Positions 10,287-18,896 of a DNA stretch of 64,000 nt are shown piece after piece; the first letter of the stretch is position 1; the number at the start of each line of letters is the position of its first letter. The position numbers were made by a program, and so were the translations under genes. This DNA is from Streptococcus salivarius (GTDB taxonomy: Bacteria; Bacillota; Bacilli; Lactobacillales; Streptococcaceae). The stretch is from positions 1,746,501-1,810,500 of the forward strand of contig NZ_CP018187.1 in assembly GCF_009738225.1 (NCBI RefSeq), given 5' to 3'. The notes beneath the pieces were generated by a model. The model was not told the DNA's origin. It searched no databases and saw only the letters and a list, made by a program, of their open reading frames with translations.

Positions 10287-10374
10287 TTCTTCTGATTTGG
10301 TAAAATATAGGCACAGGAGTTAAAAAGACTCCTGATTACAAGCAAGACTATCTCAACTAATAAGGAAAAAAACT

Positions 10375-11826
10375 ATGACAAATCAAACCGCAATGCAGTA
10401 CTTTGAGTGGTATCTCACAAGCGACGGTCAACACTGGAACAATTTGGCTGAAGATGCCCAACATTTAGCAGACCTGGGCATCAGCCACGTTTGGATGCCA
10501 CCTGCTTTTAAGGCTACCAACAAAGATGATGTTGGTTACGGAGTCTATGACCTCTTTGACCTTGGAGAATTCGACCAAAAAGAAACTGTCCGCACCAAAT
10601 ACGGCCTTAAAGAAGAGTATCTCAATGCTATCAACCAACTCAAAGAAGTTGGTATTGTACCTATGGCCGACGTTGTGCTTAACCACAAGGCAGCAGCCGA
10701 TAAACTCGAGACCTTCGAAGTGGTCGAAGTTGACCCAGAGGATCGTACCCAAGAAATCAGCGAACCATTTGAGATCGAAGGCTGGACACACTTCACCTTT
10801 GACGGACGCAATAAAGCCTACAACGATTTTGAATGGCACTGGTACCACTTTAACGGAACTGACTTCGATGCTAAACGTAATAAAAGTGGTATCTATCTTA
10901 TCCAAGGTGACAACAAAGGTTGGGCAGACAACGACTTGGTTGACAATGAGAATGGTAACTTTGACTATCTTATGTATGCTAACCTAGACTATAAACACCC
11001 TGAAGTTATTGAAAACATTTACGAATGGGCGGATTGGTTCGTTGAAACAACAGGTGTTCAAGGATTCCGCATGGATGCAATCAAGCACATCGATTCATTC
11101 TTCATGCGTAACTTTATCCGTGATGTCAAAGAAAAACAAGGTCAAGACTTCTATGTCTTTGGTGAATTTTGGAATGGTAACGAAGAGGATAACAATACCT
11201 ATCTTGAAAAGATTGAAAAACGTTTTGACCTCGTTGATGTTTCCCTTCACAACAATCTACACAAGGCTAGCTTAGATGGTGCCGATTATGATTTGACGAC
11301 AATTTTCGATCACTCCTTGGTCAAAAATCATCCTGAACATGCTGTAACCTTCGTAGACAACCACGACACTCAACGCGGACAAGCTCTAGAATCTACTGTT
11401 GAAGAATGGTTTAAACCAGCTGCTTATGCTCTCATTCTTCTCCGTGAAGACGGTCTTCCTTGCCTATTTTATGGTGACTACTATGGCATCGAAGGTGAAT
11501 TTGCCCAAGAAAATTTCCAAGAAATCCTAGATACTTTGCTCTACGCTCGTAAAGACCTTGCTTACGGAGAGCAAACAGACTACTTTGATGATCCAAACTG
11601 TATTGGATGGACACGCTCTGGCAACGAAGATGGCGCTCCATTAGCTGTAACAATCTCTAATGATGCTGCTAACAGCAAGTCTATGGAAATTGGTAGTGAT
11701 TGGGCTGGACAAATCTTCTATGACATTCTTGGAAACTGCTCTGATACTGTAACCATTGACGAAGACGGATGGGGAGACTTCCCAGTTTCTGAAAAATCTG
11801 TCAGCGTTTGGACAATTCAAGACTAA
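10375..11826 (+). CDS. amyA: Cytoplasmic alpha-amylase, GH13
   Basis: 483 aa with no signal peptide, so it acts inside the cell on imported or stored alpha-glucans. The N-terminus TAMQYFEWYL is typical of cytoplasmic GH13_5 amylases. The catalytic set is intact: nucleophile D in GFRMDAIKHID, acid/base E in VFGEFWNG, and the D of FVDNHDTQ. AAGGAAAAA precedes the ATG. The gene is on the opposite strand inside the folate block, between folP and folB, and has its own LacI-type operator and terminator. Confidence 0.93.
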   Translation: MTNQTAMQYFEWYLTSDGQHWNNLAEDAQHLADLGISHVWMPPAFKATNKDDVGYGVYDLFDLGEFDQKETVRTKYGLKEEYLNAINQLKEVGIVPMADVVLNHKAAADKLETFEVVEVDPEDRTQEISEPFEIEGWTHFTFDGRNKAYNDFEWHWYHFNGTDFDAKRNKSGIYLIQGDNKGWADNDLVDNENGNFDYLMYANLDYKHPEVIENIYEWADWFVETTGVQGFRMDAIKHIDSFFMRNFIRDVKEKQGQDFYVFGEFWNGNEEDNNTYLEKIEKRFDLVDVSLHNNLHKASLDGADYDLTTIFDHSLVKNHPEHAVTFVDNHDTQRGQALESTVEEWFKPAAYALILLREDGLPCLFYGDYYGIEGEFAQENFQEILDTLLYARKDLAYGEQTDYFDDPNCIGWTRSGNEDGAPLAVTISNDAANSKSMEIGSDWAGQIFYDILGNCSDTVTIDEDGWGDFPVSEKSVSVWTIQD

Positions 11827-11828
11827 GA

Positions 11829-11852
11829 AAAAAAGCTCAATCGAGCTTTTTT
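11829..11852. terminator. Bidirectional terminator between amyA and folP
   Basis: AAAAAAAGCTC / GAGCTTTTTTT with an AATC loop; the A and T tracts are symmetrical, so it serves both converging genes. Confidence 0.8.
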
Positions 11853-11857
11853 TAGTA

Positions 11858-12658
11858 TCATAAAATCCCTAAAATGGTCTTAACAATATCACGATTGGCA
11901 TCAACATTATGCACACGGACAATCTGACAGCCCTTGCTAACAGCATAGCCAGATAGAGCAGCCGTTCCCTGATCACGGTCCTTAGCTTGGGTATTTCCAC
12001 CTAGTAGGTAGTCCACAACACGCTTACGAGAAATCCCAAAAAGAACAGGATAGCCCAAGGCAACGACCTTACCCAAACCTTTTAGCAGGTCAATATTGTG
12101 TTGGACATTTTTCGCAAAGCCAAAACCTGGATCAATCCAGATATTGTCCTTGGCCACTCCTGCTTCCAAGGCGGCCTGGGCTCGTTGACTGAGGAATGTA
12201 CAGACATCTTCTGTGACATCATTGTATACTTCTTCTTTTTGATTATGCATGAGAATAATCGGCACATTCTTTTCAGCTGCTAAAGCTAGCATCTGACCAT
12301 CATAGAGTCCAGCCCAGACGTCATTTAGAATATCTGCCCCTGCTTCAAGAGCAGCTCTGGCAGTAGCTGTCTTATAGGTATCAATACTGATGAGCACATC
12401 ATATTTTGCCTTGATAGCCTGAATAACTGGCACGATACGAGCAATCTCTTCTTCCTCGGTCACAAATTCTGCTCCTGGTCTTGTAGATTCGCCACCTACA
12501 TCGATAACGGCTGCTCCCTGGGCAATCATACGCTCAACCTGAGCCAACGCATCCTCTACAGTGTCAAAATCGCCACCATCTGAGAAAGAATCAGGGGTGA
12601 CATTCAAGATTCCCATAATACAGGCCTTACCTGCAATCTCATGTTTGCCAATAAACAT
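11858..12658 (-). CDS. folP: Dihydropteroate synthase
   Basis: 266 aa. The family signature MGILNVTPDSFSDGG and GGESTRPG are present, with the pterin-binding DVW and sulfonamide-site loop regions intact. It condenses 6-hydroxymethyl-dihydropterin pyrophosphate with p-aminobenzoate and is the sulfonamide target. It follows folE at 8 nt. The downstream folate genes folB and folK are separated from it by amyA. Confidence 0.96.
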   Translation of the reverse strand: MFIGKHEIAGKACIMGILNVTPDSFSDGGDFDTVEDALAQVERMIAQGAAVIDVGGESTRPGAEFVTEEEEIARIVPVIQAIKAKYDVLISIDTYKTATARAALEAGADILNDVWAGLYDGQMLALAAEKNVPIILMHNQKEEVYNDVTEDVCTFLSQRAQAALEAGVAKDNIWIDPGFGFAKNVQHNIDLLKGLGKVVALGYPVLFGISRKRVVDYLLGGNTQAKDRDQGTAALSGYAVSKGCQIVRVHNVDANRDIVKTILGIL

Positions 12659-12666
12659 CTTAACTC

Positions 12667-13230
12667 CTAAAAATCACGCATCAATGAAAGAATTTCCTTG
12701 CGTTCTTCACGGTCTTCTTTATAAAGGCCCTTAGCGACAGTTGTGATTGTCTTACTTCCTGGTTTCTTAATTCCTCGCATGGTCATGCACATGTGCTCTG
12801 CTTCAACCATGACAAAAACTCCTCGAGGATTCAGAGCTTCTTCAAGTGCTGTAGCAACTTGATCTGTAAGGCGTTCTTGCAACTGCGGACGACGAGCAGC
12901 TACTTCAACGGCACGCGCTAATTTGGAAAGTCCTGTCACCTTGTCTCCACTTGGCAAATAAGCCACATGGGCCTTACCATAAAATGGAACCAAATGGTGC
13001 TCACACATAGAGTAAAAAGGAATATCCTTGACAAGGACAACTTCGTCATGGACTTCTGAAAAGACAGCTGTAAATTGATCCTTAGGGTCTTCATTTAGAC
13101 CTGAAAACATTTCAGCATACATCTTAGCCACACGTTTTGGTGTGTCCAAAAGTCCCTCACGCTCAGGATTTTCACCTAGAGCTTCCAATAGTTGATAGAC
13201 TGCTTGTTCTACTTTTTCTTGATTTGCCAT
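12667..13230 (-). CDS. folE: GTP cyclohydrolase I
   Basis: 187 aa from the ATG at 13230, which has AAGAGGAAATT upstream; an alternative start five codons earlier lacks a site. Zinc and active-site motifs [18 protein letters not shown] and the MCMTMRG(I) segment are intact. It converts GTP to dihydroneopterin triphosphate, the entry to folate synthesis. folP follows at 8 nt. Confidence 0.96.
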   Translation of the reverse strand: MANQEKVEQAVYQLLEALGENPEREGLLDTPKRVAKMYAEMFSGLNEDPKDQFTAVFSEVHDEVVLVKDIPFYSMCEHHLVPFYGKAHVAYLPSGDKVTGLSKLARAVEVAARRPQLQERLTDQVATALEEALNPRGVFVMVEAEHMCMTMRGIKKPGSKTITTVAKGLYKEDREERKEILSLMRDF

Positions 13231-13329
13231 AATTTCCTCTTGCAACGTTATAATACTATCTATTATACCTTATTTTGCTGGATTTTTCTTGCAAAAAATA
13301 AGATTTCCTAGCTACCTAAATCTCAAAAA

Positions 13330-13368
13330 AAGCGAAGACCACCTTTCATATAGAGGTTATCTTCGCTT
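13330..13368 (-). terminator. Terminator of the KimA-like permease gene
   Basis: Long stem AGCGAAGATAACCT / AGGTGGTCTTCGCT on the minus strand followed by seven U residues, directly after the permease stop at 13376. Confidence 0.8.
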
Positions 13369-13375
13369 ATATTTT

Positions 13376-15220
13376 TTAGTCTTTCAAGTGGTAAGAATAG
13401 GATGAAACCACAATATTCTCACGCCATTTGAGATAATATTTCAATCGTAAACTCATTTGGTTGTGAAGCATGGTTTGCCATGATTTTTTAGGCACAAACT
13501 GAGGAATCATGACTGTCAGAGTCGCATTATCCTTCTCAGCTTGAGTGGCGACCTCGTCCACATACTGAATGGTTGACTGAGTGATTGAGCTGTACGGTGA
13601 TTGGATATGAACCATCTCAATTTCAGGGAAATATTTTTTAAACTCTTGTTCAGTTTCCTTGTCCTTGTTCTCAGTATCCTTAGTAGATACATGCATGGCG
13701 ATAACCTTGTCACCAATAGAACGCGCATAGGAAATAGCTCCGATATTAGCCTTGGTAACATTCCCAACGAGGATAAGAACAATATTTCCTTGATAATGGT
13801 GTTCTTCTACCGCTCCATCAATACGCAACTGTTGAGCAACACCATTATAGTGTTTTTTAATCTTAAGGAACATCCACATCAAGATTGCAATAATTGGGAA
13901 GAATGGCCAGATATCTCCTAAACGGAAAAGGAAGAGAATGAGAACAATAGCATAACAAATGAGAGCCCCCAAGATATTAGCTAAAGAATGTTTCCAGAAT
14001 CCCTTACCATATTCACGAATCCAATGGATAACCATCCCCGTTTGAGAAAGAGCAAATGGAATGAATACACCGATGGTATAAAGCGGAATCAAACGTTCCG
14101 TATTTCCTCGGAAAATAAACAAAAGGGTAATGGCGCCAATTGCAAGTGTCAAGATCCCATTAGAGTATCCCATACGTGCCCCTTTTTCAAGGTACATGTG
14201 AGGCATGTATTTATTTTTCGCCATATTAAAGGACAACATCGGAAAGGCTGAAAAACCTGTGTTAGCCGCTACTGCAAGAATCATGGCAGTAGAGAATTGG
14301 AAAACGTAAAATAGAATACTACCAATCCATGACTGACCGAGAATTTCTCTAGCCATTTGTGACAAGATGGTTACTCCTGCATGAGGTGTAATACCTGTCC
14401 ACCAGTTGAGGAAGGTGATTCCCGCAAACATAGCCCCCAAAATGCTAGACATAATAAAGAGGGTTGAAGCTGCATTTTTGGCCTTAGGTTTCTTAAAGAA
14501 AGGCACCGCGTTAGAGATAGCTTCTACCCCTGTCAATGAGGCAGAACCTGAAGTAAAGGCCCTTAAAATAAGAATCAAAGACACACCTGTAATTGGTTGT
14601 CCTAAATGTGCTGTGGCTGCGTTAGGCATATGACCCGTTAGAATTTGAAAGAAACCAAATCCCAATAGGAAGAGCGTCGAAACAATGAAGAGATAAACTG
14701 GTATCATCAAAGATTTTGCAGATTCACGCATTCCCCTAAGGTTCATAACCATCAAAACAAGCACCAAAATCATTGATATTTCAAGATTGAAAGGATGCAG
14801 GAAGGGAAGGGCTGAAGTAATGGCATCTGCACCTGAGGCCACTGAAACAGCAACCGTCAACATGTAATCGACCAAAAGACTACCACCAGCTATCAAGCCA
14901 AACTTAGGAGACAGATTTTCCGTCGTTACCATATAGGCGCCACCACCTTGAGGATAGGCTTTGATAACCTGTCTATAAGAAATGGTAAGACTGGCCAAAA
15001 GGACGAGAACCAAAAGTCCAATAGGGATTGACCACCAAATAGCCGCACTAGATACAGCTGTCAGAACCAAGACGACCTGCTCTGGACCATAGGCGATAGA
15101 TGAAAGTGCATCACTCGACAACATGGCCAAGGCCTGAATCTTGGACAATAAGTGTCCATCACCACTATCATCATGAGTTAAAGGTTCACCGATTAAAATG
15201 TTTTTCAGACGTTGAAACAT
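13376..15220 (-). CDS. APC-superfamily permease, KimA-like
   Basis: 614 aa. About twelve membrane segments (residues ~25-455) are followed by a ~150-residue soluble C-terminal domain with a Rossmann/USP-like pattern (NIVLILVGNVTKANIGAISYARSIG). This layout and length match B. subtilis KimA (YdaO), a high-affinity potassium importer controlled by c-di-AMP; the older label is amino-acid permease. N-terminal DALSSIAYGPEQVVLVL and PQGGGAYMV are family motifs. No c-di-AMP riboswitch fits in the 66-nt gap upstream. It lies between folC and folE, interrupting the folate gene order. Substrate is inferred. Confidence 0.8.
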   Translation of the reverse strand: MFQRLKNILIGEPLTHDDSGDGHLLSKIQALAMLSSDALSSIAYGPEQVVLVLTAVSSAAIWWSIPIGLLVLVLLASLTISYRQVIKAYPQGGGAYMVTTENLSPKFGLIAGGSLLVDYMLTVAVSVASGADAITSALPFLHPFNLEISMILVLVLMVMNLRGMRESAKSLMIPVYLFIVSTLFLLGFGFFQILTGHMPNAATAHLGQPITGVSLILILRAFTSGSASLTGVEAISNAVPFFKKPKAKNAASTLFIMSSILGAMFAGITFLNWWTGITPHAGVTILSQMAREILGQSWIGSILFYVFQFSTAMILAVAANTGFSAFPMLSFNMAKNKYMPHMYLEKGARMGYSNGILTLAIGAITLLFIFRGNTERLIPLYTIGVFIPFALSQTGMVIHWIREYGKGFWKHSLANILGALICYAIVLILFLFRLGDIWPFFPIIAILMWMFLKIKKHYNGVAQQLRIDGAVEEHHYQGNIVLILVGNVTKANIGAISYARSIGDKVIAMHVSTKDTENKDKETEQEFKKYFPEIEMVHIQSPYSSITQSTIQYVDEVATQAEKDNATLTVMIPQFVPKKSWQTMLHNQMSLRLKYYLKWRENIVVSSYSYHLKD

Positions 15221-15286
15221 TGTGATCTCCTTACTTTTAAAACATACGAGGGCTATTATACGCCCCTAAATGTCATCTTTCAAGTC

Positions 15287-16549
15287 TTAACCATCACTTG
15301 CCTGCTCTAAAACCCATTTTCTGACCTGAGAAATGAAGTATAGAGATCCCGTTACCACATAAAGTTTCTTATTGTCAGTCGTCACATGTTCTTTAATCCA
15401 TGTTTTGAAGTCTGGTACCTGCTTATAAGCCTCTGGGTATTTATCTAATTTAACACTGTTTGGATAGTCAAAACTCGTTACAGTCAAGTCACCAACCGAT
15501 TTTAGTTGGGCAAGCATACCGTCAATAGGCTTGGTATCAATCGCTGCAAAGAGAAGTTCAATCTCCTTATTGGCATACTCTGATTGCAACAAGTCAATCA
15601 AAACTTTAACACTCTCATTATTATGAGCACCATCAATCATGAGATTAGGTCTTAAAAATTCTGTTCGACCTCGCCAATGGGCATGAGCCAGGGCATTCTT
15701 TATGAGTTCAAGAGTTACTTTAGGATAATCTTTTTGAAGCAATAAAGAAGCCATGATAGCCAAGCTAGCATTTGCCACTTGGTGTTGACCGGCCATAGCC
15801 AAGGCTATATCATCTAACCTTTGCTCTCCATAGGTAAAATCAAAGGAATGGCTTGACCCTTCAGCTGTGAAATCTCTCCCCAGCTCATAGGTCTTAGAAC
15901 CTTCTTCACGCGCCTTCTTCTCGAAAACATCTCGAACATCAGTACGGTCAGTCGCATAAATAAAGGGAGCCCCATTCTTCAAAACACCAGCTTTTTCTGC
16001 TGCAATTTCAGCATGGGTATTTCCCAAAATAGCCTGATGATCTAAACCAATCGATGGACACAGGACTGCCAAGGGCTTAAAGAGATTAGTCGAATCATGA
16101 AGACCACCCATTCCCGCTTCAATGAATGCGATATCCACAGGATGGATCTGACCAAAATAGAGGAACATCAAGACTGTGATAATTTCAAACTCTGTCGCAT
16201 TTTCATGCTCTGTCTCTTTTGGTAGACGTTCAACCACAGGCTTCACACGATTAACCAGGTCAAGTAAGTCCTCTTCTGAAATCATCTGACCATTAAGAGA
16301 GATTCGTTCCTTGAAGTCAATAATATAGGGTGAAGTAAAGGTTCCAACTTCATAACCTGCTTGGGTGAAAATGGTTTGGAGGGCATTGACTGTAGACCCT
16401 TTGCCGTTTGTTCCCACGATATGCACAGCCTTGAGATTATCTTGTGGATCTCCCAACTCTTTAAGCATCCAAGCCATACGCTCCAACCCAGGCTTGATGC
16501 CAAATTTTAATTGTCCATGAATCCAATCCAACGCTTCCTGATAAGTCAT
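15287..16549 (-). CDS. folC: Folylpolyglutamate/dihydrofolate synthase
   Basis: 420 aa. The P-loop VGTNGKGST, the mobile loop TSPYIIDFKERI and the IDGAHN motif of the C-terminal domain are conserved. It adds glutamate to dihydropteroate and polyglutamylates folates. The start ATG follows AAAGGAGTAATT. It heads the local folate cluster, but an unrelated permease separates it from folE. Confidence 0.94.
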   Translation of the reverse strand: MTYQEALDWIHGQLKFGIKPGLERMAWMLKELGDPQDNLKAVHIVGTNGKGSTVNALQTIFTQAGYEVGTFTSPYIIDFKERISLNGQMISEEDLLDLVNRVKPVVERLPKETEHENATEFEIITVLMFLYFGQIHPVDIAFIEAGMGGLHDSTNLFKPLAVLCPSIGLDHQAILGNTHAEIAAEKAGVLKNGAPFIYATDRTDVRDVFEKKAREEGSKTYELGRDFTAEGSSHSFDFTYGEQRLDDIALAMAGQHQVANASLAIMASLLLQKDYPKVTLELIKNALAHAHWRGRTEFLRPNLMIDGAHNNESVKVLIDLLQSEYANKEIELLFAAIDTKPIDGMLAQLKSVGDLTVTSFDYPNSVKLDKYPEAYKQVPDFKTWIKEHVTTDNKKLYVVTGSLYFISQVRKWVLEQASDG

Positions 16550-16683
16550 AATTACTCCTTTTTTAGGCTAATGCTTCAACTTAGTCATTAAACCGACCTC
16601 TAAACTAGATTTCTAGTTTTTCCTGAGCTTAATGCTTTGACGCTCTTATTATACCAAAGACTCCTAGGTATAACCAAAATATG

Positions 16684-16713
16684 CAAAAAAGGCAACCCTA
16701 GGGTCACCTCTTA
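16684..16713 (-). terminator. Terminator after khpA
   Basis: Minus-strand stem GGTGACC / GGGTTGCC with two G-U pairs, followed by six U residues. It ends the rpsP-khpA transcript and overlaps the khpA stop. Confidence 0.7.
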
Positions 16714-16959
16714 AGCTTTCTCTTTTTCGTCAATAACAAGACGAACTTTTTTACCTTGAGTAGGTACCGAATAGACAATCGCTCTTATCGCCGTAATAGT
16801 ACGTCCTTTTTTCCCGATAACACGCCCAATATCGGCTGGGGCAAGATCAAGATGGTACTCCAAAAACTCAGGACCGTCAATAATTTTGATGGTCAACTGA
16901 TCTGGTGAAGCAATTAAAGGTTTAACGATAGCGATAATAAGATTTTCAATGGTATCCAT
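16711..16959 (-). CDS. khpA: KH-domain RNA-binding protein KhpA
   Basis: 82 aa, a single type II KH domain with the RNA-binding GxxG loop in [13 protein letters not shown] (about residues 44-56). KhpA forms a heterodimer with KhpB/Jag in streptococci and binds many RNAs, affecting division. It lies 11 nt after rpsP, the conserved Firmicute arrangement. Confidence 0.94.
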   Translation of the reverse strand: MDTIENLIIAIVKPLIASPDQLTIKIIDGPEFLEYHLDLAPADIGRVIGKKGRTITAIRAIVYSVPTQGKKVRLVIDEKEKA

Positions 16960-16970
16960 AGGCTAAAAAA

Positions 16971-17243
16971 TTATTTTGAGAATTTTGATTCGTGGAATTT
17001 CTTCATAACGCCTTCTTTTGAAAGGATGTTACGAACTGTATCTGAAGGTTGTGCACCTTTAGACAACCACTCAAGAACACGTTCTTCTTTAAGTGTTACT
17101 TGGTTTTCTTCAACGAGTGGGTTGTAAGTACCAACTGTTTCGATGAAACGTCCATCACGTGGAGCACGTGAATCTGCAACGTTAATACGGTAGAAAGGTT
17201 TTTTCTTAGAACCCATACGAGTCAAACGGATTTTTACTGCCAT
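16971..17243 (-). CDS. rpsP: 30S ribosomal protein S16
   Basis: 90 aa, full length. N-terminal [22 protein letters not shown] is the S16 signature region (given here in part). Expressed from a strong promoter with a structured leader and followed by khpA in one operon. Confidence 0.97.
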   Translation of the reverse strand: MAVKIRLTRMGSKKKPFYRINVADSRAPRDGRFIETVGTYNPLVEENQVTLKEERVLEWLSKGAQPSDTVRNILSKEGVMKKFHESKFSK

Positions 17244-17282
17244 TTTTAATATCTCTTTTCTTTAGTTTTTTATTATGGTGGG

Positions 17283-17337
17283 GGCACTTATCGCCCCTCG
17301 ACCTTAACTAGTATACCATATCATTTTTATGTGTCAA
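17283..17337 (-). promoter_or_regulatory. rpsP promoter and leader hairpin
   Basis: Consensus -35 TTGACA (17332-17337) and -10 TATACT (17310-17315) with 16 nt spacing. Just downstream the leader folds GGGGC / GCCCC around GATAAGT (about 17280-17296). The hairpin could be a ribosomal-protein leader element, but no known family is recognised. Confidence 0.65.
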
Positions 17338-17372
17338 GAAAAAAACTTGACAGACTTAAAATTTCTACAAAA

Positions 17373-17400
17373 AAAGTTAGAGTCAAACTCTAACTTCCTT
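17373..17400 (-). terminator. Terminator of the following envelope protein gene
   Basis: GAAGTTAGAGT / ACTCTAACTT stem with a short loop and an A/T-rich tail, right after the stop at 17406. Confidence 0.7.
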
Positions 17401-17405
17401 TTCGA

Positions 17406-18785
17406 CTATTTCTTAGTTGTAGTCTTGTGATTTTTTTCATAAGCTACCTTTGCTTCAGCATATTCAGCTTCTAAACCCTTAGCAGCTGCCTTCGACACTT
17501 TCTCGTAAGTATCACGACTGGTCAACTTGCCATCCTCGTTGTAGGTAGAAACAACCAAGGTATCTTTATTTACAGTATAAGACTTGGTGCGTTTCCCTTT
17601 ACGGTAGAGTCGATAGTTATCTACATTATCCGAAATATAGTAATCTACTAGATTCTTATCTGCATTTGGATAAAGTTGCGAGACAACTTTAGTCAACTCA
17701 CGCTTAAATTCTGAAACTTCTTTAGTATAGGTAATCGATTTATTCCACTGATCAACAACTTGATATTCCTTCAAATAATCTGAAGCTGTAAAAGTAGGCT
17801 GATCCTCCTCACCTTTTTTATAAAAGTAAGAATGTGTTTGTAAATTATTAGACTGATCAACTTTAAGGAAAGAGACGTAAATTTCATCTTTATCTTCATG
17901 TTCTTTCAGAGCATTGGTTAACTTTCCAGAATTTTCGTCCAATACCTTAGACGATTTTAATTCCCAAGTCCCCTCAATGTTCCCCGAAGCATTACGCCAA
18001 AAACCGTATACACCACCAACAAGCAACATCAAAACAACAGCAACAAGACTAGAAATCAAGGCTCCTTTGCCCCAATTTTTGGCCTTTTGCGATTTTTGAT
18101 TAGCGTTTTGAATCGTTTCTAGAAGACGAACCTGACTTTCCAATCTCTTTTCTAGTCTGGCAACTGTCTGTTCTTCCTTAGATTTAGCTTTAGCAGCTAA
18201 TTTTTCAGCCTTTTTCTTATCACGAGTAGCTTGACGAGCAAGCTTCTTAGCTGCTTTTTCTTCCTTATGATCAAGTTTTGTCAAATCCTCAGACAATCCA
18301 AGATGCTGTGCTTGGTTACTGAAAACTGGAATAGATTGATTAGGCTCACTCGAGGTATTAACAGAATGATTTTCTGCATCTGGACGGGTTGGCGCATAAC
18401 TTGCCAAACGCTCCTTAGCCTCTGCGACGCGTTTGCGTTGTTCCTCTTCTTTTTGAATATCCTCAGCCTGGCGGCCCGACTGAATGGTTCTTACTTGACC
18501 AACAGTCTCTTGAGATAGGGCCTTTCTCTTTTCTTGAGCCACATTTGCCATAGCCTCTTGCGCGTTGTCACGCTCTTTCTGAGACTGGGCTAGTGCTCTG
18601 GCAGTTGCGGTTCCTTCTTCAAACTGTTGGTCAGCTGAAGACTCTCCTTGATCAGCTACTTGGTGAGCCTCTGCACCTTCAGAGAGAACAAACTCTCCTC
18701 GTTCCAAGGCTTCTTTAAAGTCGATTGGTCTTGGTTTTCGGCCATTCACGGCCTCAAAGTACTCTAACCATTCGTCTTTCAACAT
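17406..18785 (-). CDS. Membrane-anchored protein with N-terminal GRKPxP motif
   Basis: 459 aa from the ATG at 18785, chosen for GGGGGAT 8 nt upstream. A ~35-residue N-terminal motif (EWLEYFEAVNGRKPRPIDF) is followed by a Q/E/A-rich region, a lysine-rich coiled coil (about 170-230), one membrane helix (about 250-272) and an outside domain beginning GNIEGTWELKSSKV. The EGTWEL start resembles small lipocalin-like stress domains. A protein at 24401-25153 shares the N-terminal motif. Function unknown; likely an envelope sensor or scaffold with the motif inside the cell. Confidence 0.75.
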   Translation of the reverse strand: MLKDEWLEYFEAVNGRKPRPIDFKEALERGEFVLSEGAEAHQVADQGESSADQQFEEGTATARALAQSQKERDNAQEAMANVAQEKRKALSQETVGQVRTIQSGRQAEDIQKEEEQRKRVAEAKERLASYAPTRPDAENHSVNTSSEPNQSIPVFSNQAQHLGLSEDLTKLDHKEEKAAKKLARQATRDKKKAEKLAAKAKSKEEQTVARLEKRLESQVRLLETIQNANQKSQKAKNWGKGALISSLVAVVLMLLVGGVYGFWRNASGNIEGTWELKSSKVLDENSGKLTNALKEHEDKDEIYVSFLKVDQSNNLQTHSYFYKKGEEDQPTFTASDYLKEYQVVDQWNKSITYTKEVSEFKRELTKVVSQLYPNADKNLVDYYISDNVDNYRLYRKGKRTKSYTVNKDTLVVSTYNEDGKLTSRDTYEKVSKAAAKGLEAEYAEAKVAYEKNHKTTTKK

Positions 18786-18850
18786 AATAAATCCCCCTGA
18801 ATTAAAAAACACATGATTAACTTCCCTATTTTACCATACTTTTTAACATA

Positions 18851-18896
18851 AAAATAGGGATTAACAAGAATTCTAAAAATTCTTATTAAATCCCCA
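18851..18896 (-). terminator. Terminator of the histidine kinase gene
   Basis: Long AT-rich stem, GGGATTtaatAAGAAT / ATTCTTgttAATCCC on the minus strand, ending in a T-rich tail, directly after the kinase stop. Confidence 0.7.

Noticed and set aside
10465..10905. Long minus-strand frame inside amyA, and similar long frames on the strand opposite other genes (3443-3844, 36828-37259, 47104-47400)
   Set aside because: They lie opposite well-supported genes with no ribosome site or own promoter; composition follows the sense gene.
15221..15286. c-di-AMP (ydaO) riboswitch before the KimA-like gene
   Set aside because: The gap is only 66 nt, too short for that aptamer, and shows no conserved features.
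16550..16660. THF or other riboswitch in the folC leader
   Set aside because: Only a simple CTAGAAATCTAG hairpin is visible; no known folate aptamer consensus was found.
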